The notes under the pieces: model-generated
Told to the model about the DNA's origin: nothing
The model's database searches: none
The model's input: only the letters and a program-made list of their open reading frames with translations
From: Parazoarcus communis SWub3 = DSM 12120
GTDB lineage: Bacteria > Pseudomonadota > Gammaproteobacteria > Burkholderiales > Rhodocyclaceae
Direction of reading: 5' to 3'
Assembly: GCF_003226565.1 (NCBI RefSeq)
Contig: NZ_QKOE01000002.1
Coordinates: 186,001-250,000, forward strand
Length of the DNA stretch: 64,000 nucleotides
In this document: piece after piece, positions 35,050-43,590 of the stretch
Numbering within the stretch: position 1 is the first letter of the stretch
Layout of the letters: each line of letters begins with the position of its first letter
Made by a program: the position numbers and the translations under genes

Positions 35050-35985
35050 TCATTCCGCCATGGTGCGATTGCGGCCGGCATGCTTGGCGCGATAAAGGCG
35101 CTGGTCAATGAGGTCGATGAAGCGCAGCGGGTCGTCGTCGGCTTCCGGGATCAAGGTACCGATGCCCAGGCTGACGGTGAGCTGGGGGCTGACGCTTGAT
35201 GCCGCGTGGGCAATGGCCAGCTGGGCGATGGTGTGGTGACAACGTTCGGCAACGAGCATCGCAGCACGGGCGTCGGTCTCGGGCAGCACGAGCACGAACT
35301 CCTCACCGCCGAAACGGGCGCAGAAGTCGCGTGCGCGGGTGGCGACCGTGGTGAGTGCCTGGGCCACCTGTTTGAGGCATTCGTCGCCTTGAAGATGCCC
35401 GTAGCGGTCGTTGTATTCCTTGAAGCAGTCGATATCGAGCAGCAGCACCGACAAGGGTTGGCGATTGCGTCGGGCGTTGGTCCATTCGAGCTCCATGATC
35501 GAATCGAACATGCGCCGGTTGGCCACCCCTGTCAGGCCATCCTTGTACGACAGCGCTTCGAGTTCGCGCTGTAGTTGCAGCAGCTTGTCCTCGGTCTGCT
35601 TGCGTTCGCTGATGTCGAACATGAAGCCGATCAGGGCTTCCACTTCTCCGTTGCGGCGTATCACATGGACAACGTCGCGTATCCACACATACCCGCCGTC
35701 CCGGCGCAGGGCGCGATAGTCTGCTTCATGATCACTACCGGCCTGGGACTGGGCGACACAGAATCCGACGACGCGGTCCCGGTCATCCGGGTGCATGCGG
35801 TTCGCCCAGTCCTCGACGCTGACCCAGCTGTCCGGTGTCCAGCCGAGGAGGGCTTCGATCTGGGGGCCGATGTATGTGAAGCGCATCGTCTTCCAGTCGA
35901 TGCGCCAGGGAATGGCCCGGGTGGACTCGAGTAGTGTCTTATAGACGTCTTCGTCGGCGGAGGGGCAAGGCGGTGTGGAGCTCAT
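35050..35985 (-). CDS. PAS-domain diguanylate cyclase
   Basis: From ATG 35985 the 311-residue protein has an N-terminal PAS/PAC sensor (RFTYIGPQIEALLGWTPDSW, YRALRRDGGYVWIRDVVHVI, GFMFDISERKQTE), a short coiled coil, and a GGDEF domain with active-site GGEEF. The allosteric I-site RxxD (RARD) lies exactly five residues before GGEEF, so product inhibition is expected. It makes cyclic di-GMP in response to an unknown signal and has no membrane segment. The start is provisional. Confidence 0.9.
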   Translation of the reverse strand: MSSTPPCPSADEDVYKTLLESTRAIPWRIDWKTMRFTYIGPQIEALLGWTPDSWVSVEDWANRMHPDDRDRVVGFCVAQSQAGSDHEADYRALRRDGGYVWIRDVVHVIRRNGEVEALIGFMFDISERKQTEDKLLQLQRELEALSYKDGLTGVANRRMFDSIMELEWTNARRNRQPLSVLLLDIDCFKEYNDRYGHLQGDECLKQVAQALTTVATRARDFCARFGGEEFVLVLPETDARAAMLVAERCHHTIAQLAIAHAASSVSPQLTVSLGIGTLIPEADDDPLRFIDLIDQRLYRAKHAGRNRTMAE

Positions 35986-36172
35986 GGGCGTTGGGGTGGG
36001 TATCGGTCTGATTTGATTGCTGGCGTTCGGATGCGCTCTGGTTTTGCATCCTCGCAGTGAAAAGCGCGTCGTGGGTGTGCGGTACTGCGCAGTCGACAGC
36101 AGAAAAGTGTGTATGGATGGTCCGCAGTTTGCTTGCCAACATCGCCCTGTCAGCCAACCGGACCCTTGCCTC

Positions 36173-36595
36173 ATGACTGCACACCATGACGAAGCGCCGC
36201 CTTCTCCGCTTGAACTCGATGCCTTGATTGAAACCCTGCGCAACAGTATCGCCCACTATCTTGCGACCGGCAGCGGGCGTTCGGCCGAGAATGGCCGCCG
36301 GGCGCTGGTACGGCTGGGCGCGCTGCTCGACAGTGGGGGGCGGACGGCAGCGTGCGGGGGTGGGAGCATCGAGCATCAGCCTGCGCTGGCGGCCTTGCTC
36401 GCGTTGCTGTCGCGGCAGGCGCTGGCAACCTCGCATGCCGATGCGCGCACCATTGCGCGCAGTCTGGAGGCACTCAGCCACAGCGCAGATACCGGCATGG
36501 GCGAGGTGCTGCGCAAGCAGATCGTCAGGCTGGCAGAGGATTGGCGGCTGCGCGAGCGCCGGACGGGCGACCTTGAGCGGGGGTTCCGCGAGTGA
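36173..36595 (+). CDS. Hypothetical protein
   Basis: The frame starting at ATG 36173 gives 140 residues, mostly predicted helix (LDALIETLRNSIAHYLATGS, ALAALLALLSRQALATSHADARTIARSLEAL). No signal peptide, membrane segment or known motif is visible. Its codon use is like its neighbours and no equally good frame overlaps, so it is probably real. The start could also be ATG 36113. A Rieske ferredoxin gene follows 139 bases later. Confidence 0.5.
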   Translation: MTAHHDEAPPSPLELDALIETLRNSIAHYLATGSGRSAENGRRALVRLGALLDSGGRTAACGGGSIEHQPALAALLALLSRQALATSHADARTIARSLEALSHSADTGMGEVLRKQIVRLAEDWRLRERRTGDLERGFRE

Positions 36596-36734
36596 TGACC
36601 GGCCTGATGCAGGCCCCGGATTTGCTTTTGATCGACTTGAGGTGCGCGGGTCGGGCCTGGGGCCCTGCAAACTCGCGTGCCTCCGGGGTGCGCAGTTGCC
36701 GTCACCCTGTCGCAGACCCGACGGAGATCCGAAA

Positions 36735-37043
36735 ATGGCCTACATCCCACTGTGCAAGCTCAGGAACCTGATGGAGGGCGATGCCGCCCCGTTCAATGTC
36801 GAAGGCCGCGAGATCATGTTGTTGTGGCCAGATGGCGGCGAACTGCAGGCCTTCGATGGCTTGTGCCCGCATCAACGGATTCCGTTCTCCCGCGGTGTGT
36901 TCAATGGCCGCTACCTGACCTGTACTGCGCACGACTGGGTGTTCGACGGGCGTAGTGGCGAATGCCGCCAGGGCGAGGACTGTACCCTGGCGCGCTACCC
37001 GCTGAGGGTGGTCGATGGCGTCGTCGAGGTCGAACTGACCTGA
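36735..37043 (+). CDS. Rieske [2Fe-2S] ferredoxin, T4moC-like
   Basis: The 102-residue protein is a complete soluble Rieske domain with C-P-H (LCPHQRIPFSRG) and C-x2-H (TCTAHDWVF) ligands. It resembles the ferredoxin components of toluene monooxygenases (T4moC, TbuB): ALAxYP-like CTLARYPLRVVDGVVEVE ends it. No oxygenase or reductase gene is adjacent, so it is an orphan electron carrier here. Confidence 0.87.
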   Translation: MAYIPLCKLRNLMEGDAAPFNVEGREIMLLWPDGGELQAFDGLCPHQRIPFSRGVFNGRYLTCTAHDWVFDGRSGECRQGEDCTLARYPLRVVDGVVEVELT

Positions 37044-37063
37044 CTTGTCCGCGTCAGTCAGGT
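37038..37063. terminator. Hairpin overlapping the ends of two convergent genes
   Basis: ACCTGACT (37038-37045) pairs with AGTCAGGT (37056-37063). It spans the ferredoxin stop codon and the end of the convergent isochorismatase-family fragment. Confidence 0.5.
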
Positions 37064-37434
37064 ATCGCCGCGTTGTCGGCCACCACGACCGCAAACAGGT
37101 CTGCCAATGCGGCCAGTGCCACGCGCTGTACCGTGGAAGCATCGATCACGCTGCCGTCAGGGGCAGGCAAGGCGCGGGTCGCGGTCGCTGCAGCCGGTAC
37201 GCTGACCTGGTAGCCCAGACTGAAGGCGCCACGTGCCGTCGAGTTGATGCACATGTGGGTCATGAAGCCGGCAATCACGACACGGGTGACGCCAAGCGCC
37301 TTGAGGCGGGCATCGAGCTCGGTTCCGACAAAGGCGTTCGGGTAATGCTTCACCACGATGGGCTCGCCGTCTCGAGGTGCGACCTTGTGGGCAATTGCAC
37401 CGATATCGCTGCGGATGTCATAGGGCGAGCCCGA
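37054..37434 (-). pseudogene. Truncated isochorismatase/cysteine hydrolase family gene (C-terminal part only)
   Basis: The frame encodes only the last ~126 residues of a cysteine hydrolase: GSPYDIRSDIGAIAHKV, then EPIVVKHYPNAFVGTELDARLKALGVTRVVIAGFMTHMCINSTARGAF with the catalytic Cys in HMCINSTARG. The N-terminal half with the catalytic Asp and Lys is missing. Homology stops at 37434, where the stop codon of the ankyrin-repeat gene sits in the same frame. The first half is not found elsewhere in the window. This marks the left edge of the accessory region. Confidence 0.8.
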
Positions 37435-37968
37435 TCAGTGGCGTTCCGCCTCGGCAAGCATGCGGATCATTTTGCTACGATCCACAGTATCACGCTGTTC
37501 TGCCGCGAGACGGTTCGCCAGTTGCAGCGGAGTCAACCCATGCTTGGCGTCCAGCACATCAACTTGCGCGCCATGTTCGAGCAATAGCCCCACAGCTTCA
37601 GTATCGCCGAACAGCACCGCCGCGTGCAGCGGGTAGCCGCCATGGAGATCATCGACCAGATTGAGATCCAGTCCGCGCTCGACAAAAGCGCGAAGTGCCT
37701 TCTCCCTGAGCACCGCATCTTCGATCTGGATCAGAAAGCTGCCTCCCCCAGCGCGTTGAACATCGGCAACGTCCTGCGCATCGATGCGGAAGCGGAACAG
37801 GTACTGCCTGCAAAGAAAGTTGTCGAACGGAATCCGCCATCCCCCTTTGTCGGCGCAAAGCACCAAACTCAGTGCATCCTGCCTGCCTATCAGGCCAACC
37901 GCAACCGCAACATATCCCCCGAGCAGCGCCAACGCCGACACTACCGCGATTCGTCGCACCGCTCTCAT
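37435..37968 (-). CDS. Ankyrin-repeat protein with N-terminal membrane anchor or signal
   Basis: From ATG 37968 the product is 177 residues. Residues 5-30 are hydrophobic (IAVVSALALLGGYVAVAVGLIG), an anchor or uncleaved signal. The C-terminal half holds about two ankyrin repeats (GGYPLHAAVLFGDTEAVGLLLEHGAQVDVLDAKHGLTPLQLANRLA). The start overlaps the stop of the upstream gene by ATGA. Small ankyrin proteins coupled to an unknown partner can be immunity or adaptor proteins, but no toxin is recognised here. Its stop abuts the truncated isochorismatase sequence in the same frame. Confidence 0.75.
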   Translation of the reverse strand: MRAVRRIAVVSALALLGGYVAVAVGLIGRQDALSLVLCADKGGWRIPFDNFLCRQYLFRFRIDAQDVADVQRAGGGSFLIQIEDAVLREKALRAFVERGLDLNLVDDLHGGYPLHAAVLFGDTEAVGLLLEHGAQVDVLDAKHGLTPLQLANRLAAEQRDTVDRSKMIRMLAEAERH

Positions 37969-38441
37969 CCCCACACCCGCTCTCCCTGAGAGTATGGCCC
38001 GTAACACACATAGGCACGATGTATGGACCCACCCCGGCCTGAGACGACAAGGCCGATAAGCTGGAACCTGAAACTGCGCGAGAGTTGATTACGCACGTGC
38101 TCGGAGATCTTGATGGAACTCAGATCCATATCCTTCGAGTTCTTGAACCATCGCTTTGCACTGCTCGTCGCCAGCTTTCGCAGTATCTGCTTCACCCCTG
38201 CTCCTGGGTTTGCCGTGGACCTGAAAAGCGTCTCAACCCAACCCAGTGCTGCTGTGGCGTCAATCGCCTCAATCAGCAGTCCTTGTGCGAATGCCCTAAC
38301 AGCGTCTGTTATCACCGAGGCATCAATCACCTGGAAATCCCTCGGGAAAAAGAACTTGAGAATATCGCGCGTCTCCCGATCATCGAAAATCAACTCAGAA
38401 GGCAGGAACTCCCGCAAACCGACCCACGTGCCTGATTTCAT
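37965..38441 (-). CDS. Hypothetical protein coupled to the ankyrin-repeat gene
   Basis: The 158-residue protein begins MKSGTWVGLREFLPSELIFDDRETRDILKFFFP and includes AFAQGLLIEAIDATAALGWVETLF and SRSFRFQLIGLVV. It has no signal peptide or clear membrane helix, and no function is recognised. Its last 4 bases overlap the ankyrin gene (ATGA), so the two are a translational pair. AT-richer composition than the flanks suggests transfer. Confidence 0.7.
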   Translation of the reverse strand: MKSGTWVGLREFLPSELIFDDRETRDILKFFFPRDFQVIDASVITDAVRAFAQGLLIEAIDATAALGWVETLFRSTANPGAGVKQILRKLATSSAKRWFKNSKDMDLSSIKISEHVRNQLSRSFRFQLIGLVVSGRGGSIHRAYVCYGPYSQGERVWG

Positions 38442-38492
38442 TCTACTACTCCGTCAAATGCGCAAAAAAATGCATTTGGGATTATACGTTGT

Positions 38493-38554
38493 CCGGTTGA
38501 CGATGAGCGACAAGCGTCAGGGGACTCACGGGATAGCAGTTGAATTTCCTATCC
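38493..38554 (+). repeat. Dispersed direct repeat, copy 1
   Basis: This 62-bp sequence starts CCGGTTGACGATGAGCGACA and ends TTTCCTATCC. It matches copy 3 (49585-49646) at 57 of 62 positions. It contains ATG (38503) opening MSDKRxGTHGIAVEFP. It sits just upstream of the helicase gene and downstream of the ankyrin pair. The remainder of 38442-38705 shows no gene. Confidence 0.85.
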
Positions 38555-38705
38555 TTCCTGATTCATGCAAATGGCGTTTATCCGGTAAAGTTCGAAGATC
38601 AGCATTTCATTCGGTAACTAGGTGTCGGCTGAAGCCGGGGCGGTTCAGACACTCGATATTTGGCGTGAGGCGTAGCCGGATGTCGCGCATACAAAGAAGG
38701 GGTGT

Positions 38706-41408
38706 ATGGTTTCGATTCAGGTGGGTGGCGAGGACAAAACCGCGAAGATCAGCGACTGGACGATTTACTGGAACGACAAGTACGAAGCCCTCCAGCTGAG
38801 GTGTTATTACCCCTCCAAGAAAACTTACACGCGCCCGCTCAGCGACTGCAGTATTTCTCCCACCCGCGAGTTGGGCGAGATGTTGCTGACCAAGCCCAAC
38901 AGCACGATCGTCACGCCCATCGCCAAGGCGACAATCTATGGCGAGCGGTATGCCGTCATACACTATCCGGACGCCGACAAGCCCTACGTCTTCAAGTTGG
39001 ATGATATCGGCTTTGCCGCGCCGACGGCGATGAAGGACGCGCCGGTCTTCCACTATTTCGCTACCGTGGCGAATGCCCGGAAGGATCACGCCGAGTCGCA
39101 GGCTGACCGTAAGATCGCCGCCAACGTTGTGCGCCAACTGGAAAAACTGCCCGCCAGTGCCGACACTGCTTTGCAGGCCTACTGCACGGGGCGCAACGGC
39201 ACGCTGGCACCGGGCCAGGGGCTGATCTACCCGTTCGGGCTGAACGAGAGCCAGCTTGTGGCGGTCGAGCAGGCCTTCCGCGCGCAGGTCAGCGTGATCG
39301 AAGGGCCACCGGGAACCGGCAAGACCCAGACTATCCTTAACATCCTGGCCAATATCCTACTGCGCGGGCAGACTGTGGCGGTGCTGTCCAATAACAATGC
39401 GGCGGTGGAGAACGTTTACGAGAAGCTGGAGAAATGCGGCCTGGGTTACTTGGTCGCCAAGCTCGGCAATCAGGACAACCGCAAGGACTTCTTCGCCGAC
39501 CTGCCGCTGTGGCCAACAAGCGAGCCCGAGCCCGCGCCAACTTTGGACGAAATCCAGGCCATGCTGGCCCGCTTGAAGCAGCACCTGCACGACCACAATC
39601 GGGCGGCGCAATTGCAGGTCGAGCTCGACGAGTTGGCCGTCGAGAGGCGCTACTTGCAGCAGTGGCAGGTAGACAGCGATGTGCAGGCTGCCACCTCGCT
39701 GGACAAGTACGGGTTGAGCCCGCGCAAGACGGCGGACCTGATGGCCTATCTGGCTCATCTCGGTGAGCAGCGCATCCGCCTTAAAGATCGCATTGAACTG
39801 CTTTTCAATTTCAGGATTTTCCGTGCCAAGCCGTTCACCCAGGGCGACGCGCGGCTGGCCGTGTTCCATGCTTTGCAGATGCACTATTACGACAAAGCGC
39901 TGCGGGACAAGGAAGCAGAGTTGCAGGCGTGCCGCGAGTCACTAGCGCGTGGGCATTTCATGGCCTTGCTGGATGAGTTGAAGAAGGCGTCGATGCGCCA
40001 TCTGAAGCAGCATCTGCAACGAAAGGTGCTGCCATCGGGCAGCTTCGATGCCAAGACGTACCAGAATCAGCAACAATTCGACATCTTCTTACAGCGCTTC
40101 CCGATCCTAGGCAGTAGCACACACTCCATCGTCAATTCGATCGCGTCTGGGGCGATTCTCGACTATGTAATCATCGACGAGGCTTCTCAGCAGGATATCG
40201 TTCCGGGCATCCTGGCGCTGGGTTGCACGAAGAACCTGATCGTCGTCGGCGATAACCGCCAGTTGGCGCACATTCCGGTGGCGCTCGGCCTGCCGGCACC
40301 CGCCGACGCCTACGATTGCGAACGATACAGCCTGCTTGATTCGTGCATCAGCGTGTTCAAGGAGGAGCTGCCAAGAACTCTGCTGAAGGAACATTACCGC
40401 TGTCATCCTAGGATCATTCAGTTCTGCAACCAGCAGTTCTACGATAACGCACTGGTGCCTATGATCGAGGACAAGGGAGAAGCGCCACTGCGCCTGGTGG
40501 TGACCGCCAAGGGCAACCATGCCCGCCAGAATACCAACCTGCGGGAGCTGGACTCCCTGCTCAAGTTGCTCGACGATGAGGACGCGCCTGTCGGGCTGGA
40601 CGGCAACGGCCGTGGTTTCATCGCGCCATTCCGGGCACAGGTCAACCTCTCCCGCACGCACCTGCCAGCGGATTTCGTCAAAGACACCGTGCACAAGTTC
40701 CAAGGCCGGGAGTGCGACGAAATTGTCTTTAGCACCGTGCTGGACAAGAAACGCTGTAACCAGGAGCGTAAACGCCTGGATTTCGTCGATGATCCGCGCA
40801 TGATCAACGTAGCGGTGTCGCGGGCCAAGCACCGCTTCACCCTGGTGACGGGCGACGAAGTGTTCACCGGCAACAACGGTCACATCGCGGCCTTGATGCG
40901 CTACGTCGCTTATTACGCGCAGGACGAGCAGATCGTGCGTGCCCCCGTAGTATCGGCCTTCGACCTTCTTTACCGTGAGTATGACCAGTCCCTGGCGCGC
41001 TTGAACGCCCGCTTGCGGTCAGAGGATTCACGCTACAGATCCGAGCAGATTGCGGCACAACTGTTGCGCGAGGCGCTGTCCGATCCGTCCTGCCAGCCGC
41101 TGACCTGCCACGGCCAAATCAAGCTGGATCAGATCGTGTCGCCGACTAACCTAGTTTGGACGCCGCGCGAGCGGGCCTTCATGGCGCGTGCCAGTTGCGA
41201 TTTCGTGATCTATTTCAAGGTGGGCAAGACCCCGCTGGGGGTGATCGAAGTCGATGGTGGCTCCCACGACCGGCCCGATCAGGCGGCGCGGGACGCCTTG
41301 AAGAACACTATCCTGGCGAAAAGCGGCATCCCCATCCTGCGTCTGCGCACCACCGAAAGTCATATCGAACAGAGAATCGCCGACTTTATTGCCCAGTGGG
41401 CGATCTAA
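38706..41408 (+). CDS. SF1-type helicase with C-terminal DUF2726-like nuclease domain
   Basis: The 900-residue protein has Walker A GPPGTGKTQT near residue 200 and helicase motifs SNNNAAVENV and IIDEASQQDI near 488. Further motifs are VVGDNRQLAHIP, KEHYRCHPRIIQFCN, VHKFQGRECDEI and NVAVSRAKHRF, as in UvrD/Upf1-like SF1B enzymes. The C-terminal ~60 residues (ASCDFVIYFKVGKTPLGVIEVDGGSHDR, then LAKSGIPILRLRTTE) match the DUF2726/Vsr-like PD-(D/E)xK fold with catalytic Asp and Glu. A central coiled region is inserted between motifs Ia and II. AAGG precedes ATG 38706. It stands alone between repeat copies 1 and 2, so a phage- or plasmid-defence role is a reasonable inference. Confidence 0.87.
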   Translation: MVSIQVGGEDKTAKISDWTIYWNDKYEALQLRCYYPSKKTYTRPLSDCSISPTRELGEMLLTKPNSTIVTPIAKATIYGERYAVIHYPDADKPYVFKLDDIGFAAPTAMKDAPVFHYFATVANARKDHAESQADRKIAANVVRQLEKLPASADTALQAYCTGRNGTLAPGQGLIYPFGLNESQLVAVEQAFRAQVSVIEGPPGTGKTQTILNILANILLRGQTVAVLSNNNAAVENVYEKLEKCGLGYLVAKLGNQDNRKDFFADLPLWPTSEPEPAPTLDEIQAMLARLKQHLHDHNRAAQLQVELDELAVERRYLQQWQVDSDVQAATSLDKYGLSPRKTADLMAYLAHLGEQRIRLKDRIELLFNFRIFRAKPFTQGDARLAVFHALQMHYYDKALRDKEAELQACRESLARGHFMALLDELKKASMRHLKQHLQRKVLPSGSFDAKTYQNQQQFDIFLQRFPILGSSTHSIVNSIASGAILDYVIIDEASQQDIVPGILALGCTKNLIVVGDNRQLAHIPVALGLPAPADAYDCERYSLLDSCISVFKEELPRTLLKEHYRCHPRIIQFCNQQFYDNALVPMIEDKGEAPLRLVVTAKGNHARQNTNLRELDSLLKLLDDEDAPVGLDGNGRGFIAPFRAQVNLSRTHLPADFVKDTVHKFQGRECDEIVFSTVLDKKRCNQERKRLDFVDDPRMINVAVSRAKHRFTLVTGDEVFTGNNGHIAALMRYVAYYAQDEQIVRAPVVSAFDLLYREYDQSLARLNARLRSEDSRYRSEQIAAQLLREALSDPSCQPLTCHGQIKLDQIVSPTNLVWTPRERAFMARASCDFVIYFKVGKTPLGVIEVDGGSHDRPDQAARDALKNTILAKSGIPILRLRTTESHIEQRIADFIAQWAI

Positions 41409-41710
41409 AGTTACCTCACCTCACTTAGCACCGGCAAGCGAAGCATCAGCGGCACTCCGAGAGAAACTTTCATAGGCAGATGATCGGCCGAAAGCGGGCA
41501 GTAGACGAGTGGGCGGCTCGAGTCAGCTTTCCGACCTTTAGCGGCCGCCAGTCGTGCTGCCATTGAAGCCTGACTTAAACCAACCAGCCACCACGGAATC
41601 CGGGGCGATTCAGTACGCGAACTGCTGGACTGGCTAAGTACCGAAGCCGCCGCCGTGTCGGCGGGTGGCCGTCGTGGCGAGGGGGTGGGGGGGCGCCACG
41701 GCACGACACG
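41409..41710. other. Intergenic stretch without recognised gene
   Basis: No frame here has a family match, ribosome site or coding bias. The sequence CGGCCGAAAGCGGGC and its partial inversion GACCTTTAGCGGCCG (near 41488 and 41539) give weak dyad symmetry, perhaps a relic of a mobile element end. Confidence 0.4.
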
Positions 41711-42688
41711 TCAATGAGCGGGCGCCTCGGCCAGCCTGCGTTTCAAGGGCGGCAGGCGGGCCAGCAAGGCAATCACCACCACGGCGAAACCCAGCCGCGC
41801 CCACAGAATGCCGGACAGGTCTGCACCCAGTAGCAGAATCAACAAGGTGTCCTCGATCACGCTGTGACATAGGCCCAGAAAGCCCATGGTCAGGAACACG
41901 TCGCGGCGCGTCAGCGCGCCCGAGCGCGCCTCGCGGATCAGCAGGCCGGCGCCGAAGCTCAGCCCCAAGGTTGTCCCGATGATGGTGATGTTGGCCGCTT
42001 CGCGGCGGATGCCGATGAGCTTGAGCACAGGCGCGAGCAGCGCATGCATCAGGCGCTCCACGCCCAGCACCCGCAGCAGCCGCAGCCCACCCATCAGGGC
42101 GGCGATCACCACCAGCACCATCGCCAGCATGGTCACCTGATCCAGCGCCCAGCCGGTCAGGCTGGCGTCGACTGCGGCCGGCTGCCACAACATGCGGCTG
42201 TCGTGTTGCAGGCTGTCGGTCAGCGTATAGACCAGATTGAGCAACCCACCCAAGACTAGTGCGCCGCCAATGCGAAGGCACAGCGTGGCCCGCCAGCTCA
42301 CGCCGGTGGCCTTGGCAACGGCCCCCTCCACCGGCAGCGAATGCGCCACCAGAATCATCACCCCCAGCACTGTGACCTGCGCGACGCTGAGCGGCTGCTG
42401 CAAGCCATAGTCGAGAAACACCACCAGTGCGGTGTAGATGTTGGTGAGCATCGCCGCTGCCCAGACGATCCCCAGCGTGTCGGGTAGCCCCACCAGCGCC
42501 ATCAACGGCGCCAGCAAGCAGGCGAGCGCGGCCGTAGCGCCCAGCATGTCCAGCGCCTTCACCACGATCAATGCCGGCATCATGACCTTGAGGAGGGTGA
42601 AATAGACCGACAGCACGTCACGAACGAAGTCACGTCCGCGATGAATCCAAGAGGGGGGAGCGGGGGGAGGACGGGAGTCGATGTTCAT
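41711..42688 (-). CDS. Nucleoside-recognition (Gate) domain membrane protein
   Basis: ATG 42688 gives 325 residues with about eight membrane helices. Gate-domain features are MMPALIVVKALDMLGATAALACLLAPLMALVGLP and a second repeat LMHALLAPVLKLIGIRREAANITIIGTTLGLSFGAGLLI, with FLGLCHSVIEDTLLILLLGA. Gate proteins include nucleoside transporters and SpmA/B-like proteins; the substrate is unknown. A Lrp-type regulator is divergent across 316 bases and may control it. Confidence 0.78.
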   Translation of the reverse strand: MNIDSRPPPAPPSWIHRGRDFVRDVLSVYFTLLKVMMPALIVVKALDMLGATAALACLLAPLMALVGLPDTLGIVWAAAMLTNIYTALVVFLDYGLQQPLSVAQVTVLGVMILVAHSLPVEGAVAKATGVSWRATLCLRIGGALVLGGLLNLVYTLTDSLQHDSRMLWQPAAVDASLTGWALDQVTMLAMVLVVIAALMGGLRLLRVLGVERLMHALLAPVLKLIGIRREAANITIIGTTLGLSFGAGLLIREARSGALTRRDVFLTMGFLGLCHSVIEDTLLILLLGADLSGILWARLGFAVVVIALLARLPPLKRRLAEAPAH

Positions 42689-43004
42689 GTCGGGCAAGCG
42701 TGGCAACGGGCAATGGTTGGAAAAAAACAGCGGGTGTGGACGTCGATGTACGAGGACGAAGGATTTATCCAGCAATGAAACAGGCGACACCGTTCGCCCG
42801 GATCCCTTCGGCTGTGCTCAGGACAGTCCTGCCGAAGGGCGTCTCTCGGCAGTGCCTTCGAGCGAGCTTGGACAATCCTGCTCCAACTGTGTCTAGGGGC
42901 GCCTCAGTTGGAGATTCTAGCGACGGGGCGTAGAAATATTTCAACCATTTCAAGCGATTCATTGCATAAAATTCACATGATTTCCTCAAAAAGAAATTTC
43001 CGAA
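42689..43004. promoter_or_regulatory. Divergent intergenic region with an imperfect nested hairpin
   Basis: CCCTTCGGC (42804-42812) pairs with GCCGAAGGG (42831-42839), and AGGAC-A-GTCCT (42820-42830) forms an inner palindrome. A related, degraded run follows (GGCAGTGCCTTCGAGCGAG at 42849-42867). Sequences of this kind are often dispersed REP-like elements. An AT-rich stretch at 42935-43000 before the Lrp gene is the likely promoter. No gene is seen. Confidence 0.5.
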
Positions 43005-43469
43005 ATGCCCCATTTCCTGGACCGCATCGACCACCGCATACTGAGCCTGTTGCAGCAGGACTGTTCGCGCACCAACCTCGCCCTTGCCGAGGCAGTCGGA
43101 CTGTCGCCACCGGCCTGCCTCAAGCGCGTCAAGCGCCTCGTGGCCGAAGGCTATGTCGCCCGTCAGGTGGCCATCCTCGCACCGGAGAAGCTGGGCCAGT
43201 GGCTGCACGTGGTGGTGGAAGTCCAGATGGAGCGCGACCGCAAGGACTTGTACGAGCGCTTCCTCGCGCGGGTGCGCGCGGCCCGCGCAGTCAAACAGTG
43301 CTACCAGGTCACCGGAGAGAGCGATTTCGTGCTGATCGTGGTAGTACCGGACATGGATGCCTACGACCGCTTCTGCGACGAGGTACTCTACGCGGATGAC
43401 AACATGCGCAAGTTCCGCAGCATGGTTTCGCGCTTTCGCAACAAGTTCGACACCAGCCTTGATCTGTGA
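43005..43469 (+). CDS. Lrp/AsnC family transcriptional regulator
   Basis: The 154-residue protein has the N-terminal helix-turn-helix (DRIDHRILSLLQQDCSRTNLALAEAVGLSPPACLKRVKRLVAEGYV) and a C-terminal RAM/ligand domain (VKQCYQVTGESDFVLIVVVPDMDAYDRFCDEVLY). Lrp proteins respond to amino acids or related small molecules. The divergent Gate-domain gene is the probable target. Confidence 0.92.
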   Translation: MPHFLDRIDHRILSLLQQDCSRTNLALAEAVGLSPPACLKRVKRLVAEGYVARQVAILAPEKLGQWLHVVVEVQMERDRKDLYERFLARVRAARAVKQCYQVTGESDFVLIVVVPDMDAYDRFCDEVLYADDNMRKFRSMVSRFRNKFDTSLDL

Positions 43470-43590
43470 GGCCGGACGCACGCACGATTGACGGTCACCG
43501 CTGTCGAATCAGCGGGCGCGGATGCGGTCCGCCGGCCCCCAGTGGGGCGACCCCGCCACGGGCGAGATCCGCTGCACGTGAGCGTTCGTG

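Noticed and set aside
41411-41704. Minus-strand frame between the helicase and Gate genes
   Set aside because: No motif, no ribosome site and Ser/Pro-rich composition; treated as non-coding.
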